Shown here: one piece after another, positions 42,067 to 45,016 of the stretch
Layout of the letters: every line of letters starts with the position of its first letter
How positions within the stretch are numbered: position 1 is the stretch's first letter
Assembly (NCBI GenBank): GCA_031546845.1
Contig: JAVBJT010000033.1
Coordinates: 1 to 45,016 of the forward strand
Source of the DNA: Azoarcus sp031546845
GTDB taxonomy: Bacteria; Pseudomonadota; Gammaproteobacteria; Burkholderiales; Rhodocyclaceae
Length of the DNA: 45,016 bases
Direction: 5' to 3'
Position numbers and translations under genes: made by a program
The notes under the pieces: model-generated
What the model was told of the DNA's origin: nothing
Databases searched by the model: none
What the model saw: only the letters and a program-made list of their open reading frames with translations

Positions 42067-44184
42067 TCAAACCTTGAAGCCGGAAACCGAACCCTTGAGT
42101 TCGATGGCGAGGTCGGCAAGCTGGCCGATGGAGACCGCGGTTTGCTTGGTGCCTTCGGTTGTTTGCTCGGTAATGGCAAGAATATCCTTCATCGCGTCGG
42201 CCACGCGCGAGGCGGTGGCCGCTTGTTGTTGCGTATCGGTGGAGATTTGTTCGATCAGGCGCGCGGCTTCGATCGACACTTGTCCGATCTCGGTCAACGC
42301 CTGACCGGCGGCGTCGGACAGTAGCGCGCCCTCGACCACGTCGCGGGTAGCGTTTTCCATCGCGCCGACGGCGTCCTGGGTATCGGTCTGAATGGTTTTG
42401 ACGATGGCGGAGATCTGTTTCGTCGCTTCCGCCGAGCGTTCCGCCAGACGTTGCACTTCTTCGGCAACGACGGTGAAGCCACGGCCGGCGTCGCCGGCGG
42501 AGGCCGCCTGGATAGCGGCATTCAGCGCGAGGACGTTGGTCTGCTCGGTAATGTCGGAAATCAGTTCGACGATTTCGCCGATCTCCTGCGAGGATTCGCC
42601 CAGGCGTTTGATTCGCTTCGAGGTCTCCTGAATCTGTTCGCGGATGTTGTTCATGCCCTTGATCGTGTTTTCCACCGCGTCGGCGCCTTTGCGCACCGAT
42701 TCGAGCGAGCGGCGGGCGGCTTGGGCGGATTGGAGCGCGCGTTCGGAAGAGTCGGTCATCGAGCGCGCCATGTTCTGCGCGGTGCGGCCGGCCTCCTCGA
42801 TCTCGCGTGACTGACGCTCGGTGGCACCGAGCAGTTCGGAAGAGGTTTTCTGCGCCGATTGCGTTGCGGCGGTCACGCGGGAGGCGGCATCGTTGATGCG
42901 TCGCACCAGCACCGAGAGCTCTTCGATCGTGTAGTTCACCGAGTCCGCAATTGCGCCGGTGATGTCCTCGGTGACGGTGGCGCGGATGGTGAGGTCGCCG
43001 TCGGCCAGATCACCCATTTCATTCATCAAGCGCAGAATGGCCTGTTGCGTCATGTTGCGCTCGGCTTCGGCCGATTGGCGCTGATCTTCCGCTTCGGCGC
43101 GGCGTAAAGCGAAGTGGTCGTTATAGACCTTGGCCATGCGGAAGAGCATGACGAGAGCCAACACGGAGCACGCCGCAATCCCGATGAGCAAAGGATCGAA
43201 GCCGCGCGCGGAGCGGTTGAACGCTTCGGCCAGGTCGCTCGTGTGCTCCAGTAAGGGCACGGAATCGTTGAATATGCGGCCCCCGGCCTGCTTGGCTTGA
43301 ACAAGCAATTGGATATTGCCGAGGATGTTCGATACCGCCTCCAATGTGCTCGTGGTACCGGCTTCAAGCTGGCTCAAGCGGTTACGGACTTCCGCGTCGG
43401 TGCTCGTTTTCGAGAGTGCGACCAGTTGATCGCGGAACGTATTGGTGTCCTTGCCGAGCGTGAAGGCGATTTCGGGGTCGATCGCGCTGGATACCAGCAA
43501 AGCGTTGGCGTTTTTGGCGATGCGTTGGGTCAGCATGACCATGTTGTTGGCCATGGCAGCATCGCGGGGGTCGCTACCAGCCTGGGGTTTGAGTGCGGCA
43601 ACCTGTTCGGTGAGGTTGAGCAAGGCGGCATTGGATGTGTTGATCGTGGCGACCGAGCCGTTCAGGGAGAGCAGATTTTTTTCTTGTGCGAGCAAGTGCT
43701 TGGCGTCTTGTTCGATCTTGCTCCAAGAGTCGCTGACCGCTTGCAACTGTGCGCGGCTGTTATCGGGCACGGCTGGCACGGAAAGGCCGTTGATGTCTCC
43801 GCCTACGTCAAGAGCGGAAAGCAGGCCTGAAAAACGCGCGGTGCCGGTGCGCAACTCCTCGAAGGAGGGTGTGTGCCCTTGCAGGGCAAGCTGCGCCGCC
43901 TTTGCGATACGCTGAGACAGCGTCTGCATTTCGCCCGCCGCGGTCACGTAGGTGGTGAGAGTGGTGGATTGGCGATTCTGATAGACGATCAAGGCCGCGA
44001 GTGCGGCGACCAGGATGATGAAGAGAACGAGGGTCGGCCGGATTTGCTCACCGATAGAACGGTGAGCCGTCTCATGTGCTTGCATGATCGGCGGTACGGC
44101 AGTGTGGGTCTCCATGATGGTGGTATTGGAGGCCGTATCGTCCGTGGCTGATTTTTTCTTGCCGAAGGAGAGCTTGAATGCCAT
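42067..44184 (-). CDS. pilJ: PilJ, chemoreceptor of the type IV pilus chemosensory system
   Basis: 705 residues from ATG 44184, which has GGAG eight bases upstream; the frame extends to 44244 without conservation. A charged cytoplasmic N-terminus precedes TM1 (about 50-68). The periplasmic region holds two PilJ sensor repeats (TLSQRIAKAAQLALQG and MLTQRIAKNANALLV are the paired helices). TM2 is near 329-349. HAMP and the methyl-accepting domain follow, with the tip EQTNVLALNAAIQAASAGDAGRG near 540-570. It detects pilus-derived signals, possibly pilin, and drives ChpA. It follows pilI by 87 bp. Confidence 0.95.
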   Translation of the reverse strand: MAFKLSFGKKKSATDDTASNTTIMETHTAVPPIMQAHETAHRSIGEQIRPTLVLFIILVAALAALIVYQNRQSTTLTTYVTAAGEMQTLSQRIAKAAQLALQGHTPSFEELRTGTARFSGLLSALDVGGDINGLSVPAVPDNSRAQLQAVSDSWSKIEQDAKHLLAQEKNLLSLNGSVATINTSNAALLNLTEQVAALKPQAGSDPRDAAMANNMVMLTQRIAKNANALLVSSAIDPEIAFTLGKDTNTFRDQLVALSKTSTDAEVRNRLSQLEAGTTSTLEAVSNILGNIQLLVQAKQAGGRIFNDSVPLLEHTSDLAEAFNRSARGFDPLLIGIAACSVLALVMLFRMAKVYNDHFALRRAEAEDQRQSAEAERNMTQQAILRLMNEMGDLADGDLTIRATVTEDITGAIADSVNYTIEELSVLVRRINDAASRVTAATQSAQKTSSELLGATERQSREIEEAGRTAQNMARSMTDSSERALQSAQAARRSLESVRKGADAVENTIKGMNNIREQIQETSKRIKRLGESSQEIGEIVELISDITEQTNVLALNAAIQAASAGDAGRGFTVVAEEVQRLAERSAEATKQISAIVKTIQTDTQDAVGAMENATRDVVEGALLSDAAGQALTEIGQVSIEAARLIEQISTDTQQQAATASRVADAMKDILAITEQTTEGTKQTAVSIGQLADLAIELKGSVSGFKV

Positions 44185-44271
44185 GTTGCGTGCTCCGCCG
44201 CTAGTTAGGGTTGAATGAGTATGTTTGGTTGAAGGAGCCCGCATCGCGTGCCGTTATTTGAGCGTCATCCA

Positions 44272-44790
44272 TCAGCCTGCTCCGGCGTCGAGAAAACCGG
44301 GATAAGCAAGCAGGTGCGGCACATCCAACTGCAGCCACAAACGATCTTGTGTGTCGCGCAGGCGCTGCCCCACCCAGGGGCGCTCCTCTGCGTTTGTAGG
44401 AGTAGCATCGGGTTCGAAATCTTCCTGACTGCGCAGTCCCCAGGCGCGGGAAACGAGCAAGGCGCAATGTACGCCGTGCCGGGCGCCGATCAGCACGAGG
44501 CGGGCTTGCCCCACTGGGGTGATGGGGGTGCCGTGGTGAAAGCTGGAAAAATCCACAACACCGTAAAGCGTGCCGCGTACATTGGCCATGCCGCGATACC
44601 AAGGGCGCGTGAGGGGAACTGGCGAGAGTGGCGGGGGCGGCAAAATTTCGCCGGAATCGCCCAGGTCAAGCAGCCAGTTTTCGTCGCCGGCCTGAACGCC
44701 GAGAAGACCTCTACGTTCACTGGTCTTCGCCTCGGCGAGGCGCCGTACCAAACCTTCTTGGAATTCGCGCAGACTGATCCGTTTGGACAT
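44272..44790 (-). CDS. pilI: PilI, CheW-like adaptor
   Basis: 172 residues. Residues about 25-160 form a CheW domain: LPPPPLSPVPLTRPWYRGMANVRG is the typical hinge and receptor contact, followed by GTLYGVVDFSSF and LVLIGARHGVHCALLVSRAWGL. It couples PilJ to ChpA. It starts nine bases after the pilH stop, and pilJ follows. The N-terminus SKRISLREFQEGLVRRLAEA is a short helix typical of PilI. Confidence 0.93.
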   Translation of the reverse strand: MSKRISLREFQEGLVRRLAEAKTSERRGLLGVQAGDENWLLDLGDSGEILPPPPLSPVPLTRPWYRGMANVRGTLYGVVDFSSFHHGTPITPVGQARLVLIGARHGVHCALLVSRAWGLRSQEDFEPDATPTNAEERPWVGQRLRDTQDRLWLQLDVPHLLAYPGFLDAGAG

Positions 44791-44799
44791 AGAGCGTAA

Positions 44800-45016
44800 T
44801 CAGCCTATCGCCTTGATGCGGGCGAGCAGCTCGTCGTGCACGATCGGTTTCACCAGGTAGTCGTAAGCGCCTTGGCGGATACCCCAGATTTTGTCGGTTT
44901 CAAGCCCTTTGCTCGTGCACATGATGATCGGTATCGCATGCGTGGCGCTGTTGCGCGAAATCGTGCGCGTGGCTTGGTAACCATTCATGCCCGGCATGAC
45001 CACGTCCATCAGGATC
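44800..45016 (-). CDS. pilH: PilH response regulator, 5' end outside window
   Basis: About 72 C-terminal residues of a receiver domain; the gene continues beyond the right edge. The edge codons read ILMDVVMPGMNGYQATR, containing the phospho-acceptor aspartate. PIIMCTSKGLETDKIWGIRQGAYDYLVKP carries the switch Thr/Ser and Lys and matches PilH (ETDK-WG-RQGA-DYL-KP) more than PilG. Operon order also favours PilH. It opposes PilG in controlling pilus retraction. Confidence 0.9.
   Translation of the reverse strand, partial: ILMDVVMPGMNGYQATRTISRNSATHAIPIIMCTSKGLETDKIWGIRQGAYDYLVKPIVHDELLARIKAIG

Overview
The window is a gene-dense, high-GC stretch of a Gram-negative chromosome with no rRNA, tRNA, prophage, insertion sequence or CRISPR array that I can see. 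The gene families and their order (algH-ruvX-pyrR-pyrB-pyrX, pilT-pilU, pilH-pilI-pilJ-chpA, XrtH exosortase, the Lap adhesin-release module) point to a betaproteobacterium, plausibly Rhodocyclales or Nitrosomonadales. The exact genus cannot be read from the sequence.

Region 1 (1-9739) is a surface-adhesion block. It opens with the 3' part of a very large secreted adhesin carrying a 15-bp tandem repeat (PPTTE in protein). A small conserved gene and a glycosyltransferase-methyltransferase fusion follow. Then come a LapD-type c-di-GMP receptor and a LapG-type periplasmic protease on the minus strand, and, divergent from them, a TolC/LapE-type outer-membrane channel. By analogy with Pseudomonas Lap, c-di-GMP bound by LapD would restrain LapG and keep the adhesin on the surface, and the TolC-type protein would be its export pore. 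The matching ABC transporter and membrane-fusion protein are not in the window.

Region 2 (9740-15895) holds exosortase H with its associated membrane protein, an NPPW methyltransferase, a rhomboid protease with a long C-terminal extension, a multi-pass membrane protein with a helical repeat tail, and a membrane-anchored retropepsin-like protease whose gene overlaps prfC.

Region 3 (15861-25427) contains prfC, then a complete RND tripartite efflux operon on the minus strand (adaptor, pump, outer-membrane lipoprotein) closed by a strong hairpin terminator. The adaptor is fused to a C-terminal OmpA-like peptidoglycan-binding domain, the most unusual architecture in the window. A THUMP-type rRNA methyltransferase gene diverges from this operon.

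Region 4 (25450-45016) is motility, taxis and housekeeping. It has a PAS protein overlapping a CZB-domain chemoreceptor (a split Aer-like sensor), pilU and pilT, the yggS-proC-yggT-yggU cluster, the pyrimidine operon with an apparently inactive dihydroorotase, and the Pil-Chp chemosensory operon controlling type IV pili, which runs off the right edge inside pilH. Long open frames opposite prfC, the RND pump, lapD and chpA are judged to be GC-driven shadows.
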